The notes beneath the pieces were generated by a model that ran no database searches, had not been told where the DNA came from, and saw nothing but the letters and a program-made list of their open reading frames with translations. 5,088 bases of DNA from Deltaproteobacteria bacterium (lineage in GTDB: Bacteria > Desulfobacterota > Desulfobacteria > Desulfobacterales > B30-G6): assembly GCA_003647375.1 (NCBI GenBank), contig QMMS01000336.1:1-5088 (forward strand). Direction: 5' to 3'. The translations under genes were made by a program, and so were the position numbers. Of the stretch, positions 4,921 through 5,088 are shown in pieces (the stretch's first letter is position 1; each line of letters begins with the position of its first letter).

Positions 4921-5088
4921 AAAAACGGGATTATAACCCAAAAGAAGGTTGGTGGTATCGCGGAAGGATAATCCCTGTGCGAACGTGAAAAACTCGCTCC
5001 CAAGAGACCGTAATGCCGAACAGGGCCATATCTTTAAGATGAATTTTGTATTTTGAATACCGGATGAGTTTATCGGGTAATATTTACG
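4921..5088. other. Non-coding stretch after the S1-domain gene
   Basis: No gene is supported. GGGATTAT (4927-4934) and ATAATCCC (4968-4975) form an 8-bp inverted repeat around 33 nt. Inside it AACC (4935-4938) can pair with GGTT (4947-4950), giving a nested structure; no T-run follows. Near the window edge TACC (5058-5061) and GGTA (5076-5079) with inner GAT/ATC make another weak palindrome. Either could belong to the end of the S1 transcript or to the leader of a gene beyond the edge. Confidence 0.4.
4927..4975. repeat. Nested inverted repeat downstream of the S1-domain gene
   Basis: The outer arms GGGATTAT and ATAATCCC are perfectly complementary. The enclosed 33 nt include the small stem AACC/GGTT and the sequence TGGTATCGCGG. 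It begins 7 nt after the stop codon. Without a T-run it is not a standard intrinsic terminator, but it may protect the 3' end of the transcript. Confidence 0.45.

Noticed and set aside
4951..4963. T-box-like motif GGTGGTATCGCGG after the S1-domain gene
   Set aside because: It resembles the T-box TGGTACCGCGG sequence, but with a substitution in the core. There is no upstream specifier stem, no downstream terminator hairpin with T-run, and no target gene is visible.

Overview
The window looks like a piece of a bacterial chromosome from a Desulfobacterota-type organism, probably a sulfate reducer of the Desulfobacterales. This is inferred from a compact trio of DsrE/DsrF/DsrH-like sulfur-relay proteins, a remnant of a DUF885-type gene and a paralogue of ribosomal protein S1. 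Base composition is moderate, with AT-rich spacers. No taxonomic marker gene is present, so the assignment is tentative.

Layout, left to right. Positions 1-253 are non-coding and rich in inverted repeats: a 63-nt imperfect palindrome, a 10-bp direct repeat and three further hairpins. They lead into an operon of three small genes on the + strand (254-559, 598-924, 917-1111), which resemble the three subunits of TusBCD/DsrEFH sulfur-transfer complexes. An AT-rich spacer (1112-1388) holds a 7-bp inverted repeat and a possible promoter. It is followed by a complete seven-helix membrane protein of the hemolysin III/TrhA (PAQR) family (1389-2042).

The segment 2055-3439 is the unusual part. It is bounded by two 67-nt inverted copies of one repeat, 55 of 67 positions identical without gaps. 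Each copy consists of a hairpin, four tandem 8-bp units (consensus GGRTYCAA) and a conserved T-rich end. A third, partial copy lies inside at 3143-3167. Between the repeats lies a broken chimeric gene: the start of a DUF885-like gene interrupted by an in-frame TAA (2152-2673), running into the C-terminal part of a SAM-dependent methyltransferase in another frame (about 2657-2995).

The right part is one complete gene (3466-4920) for a 484-residue protein with five S1 RNA-binding domains. Its Shine-Dalgarno sequence lies 15 nt after the hairpin of the second inverted repeat. The last 168 nt hold no gene, only weak inverted repeats. All real genes are on the + strand. The DsrEFH-like genes probably act together; the other genes show no evident functional link. 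I see no complete new defence or mobile system. The best candidate for something undescribed is the octamer-array/hairpin repeat family.
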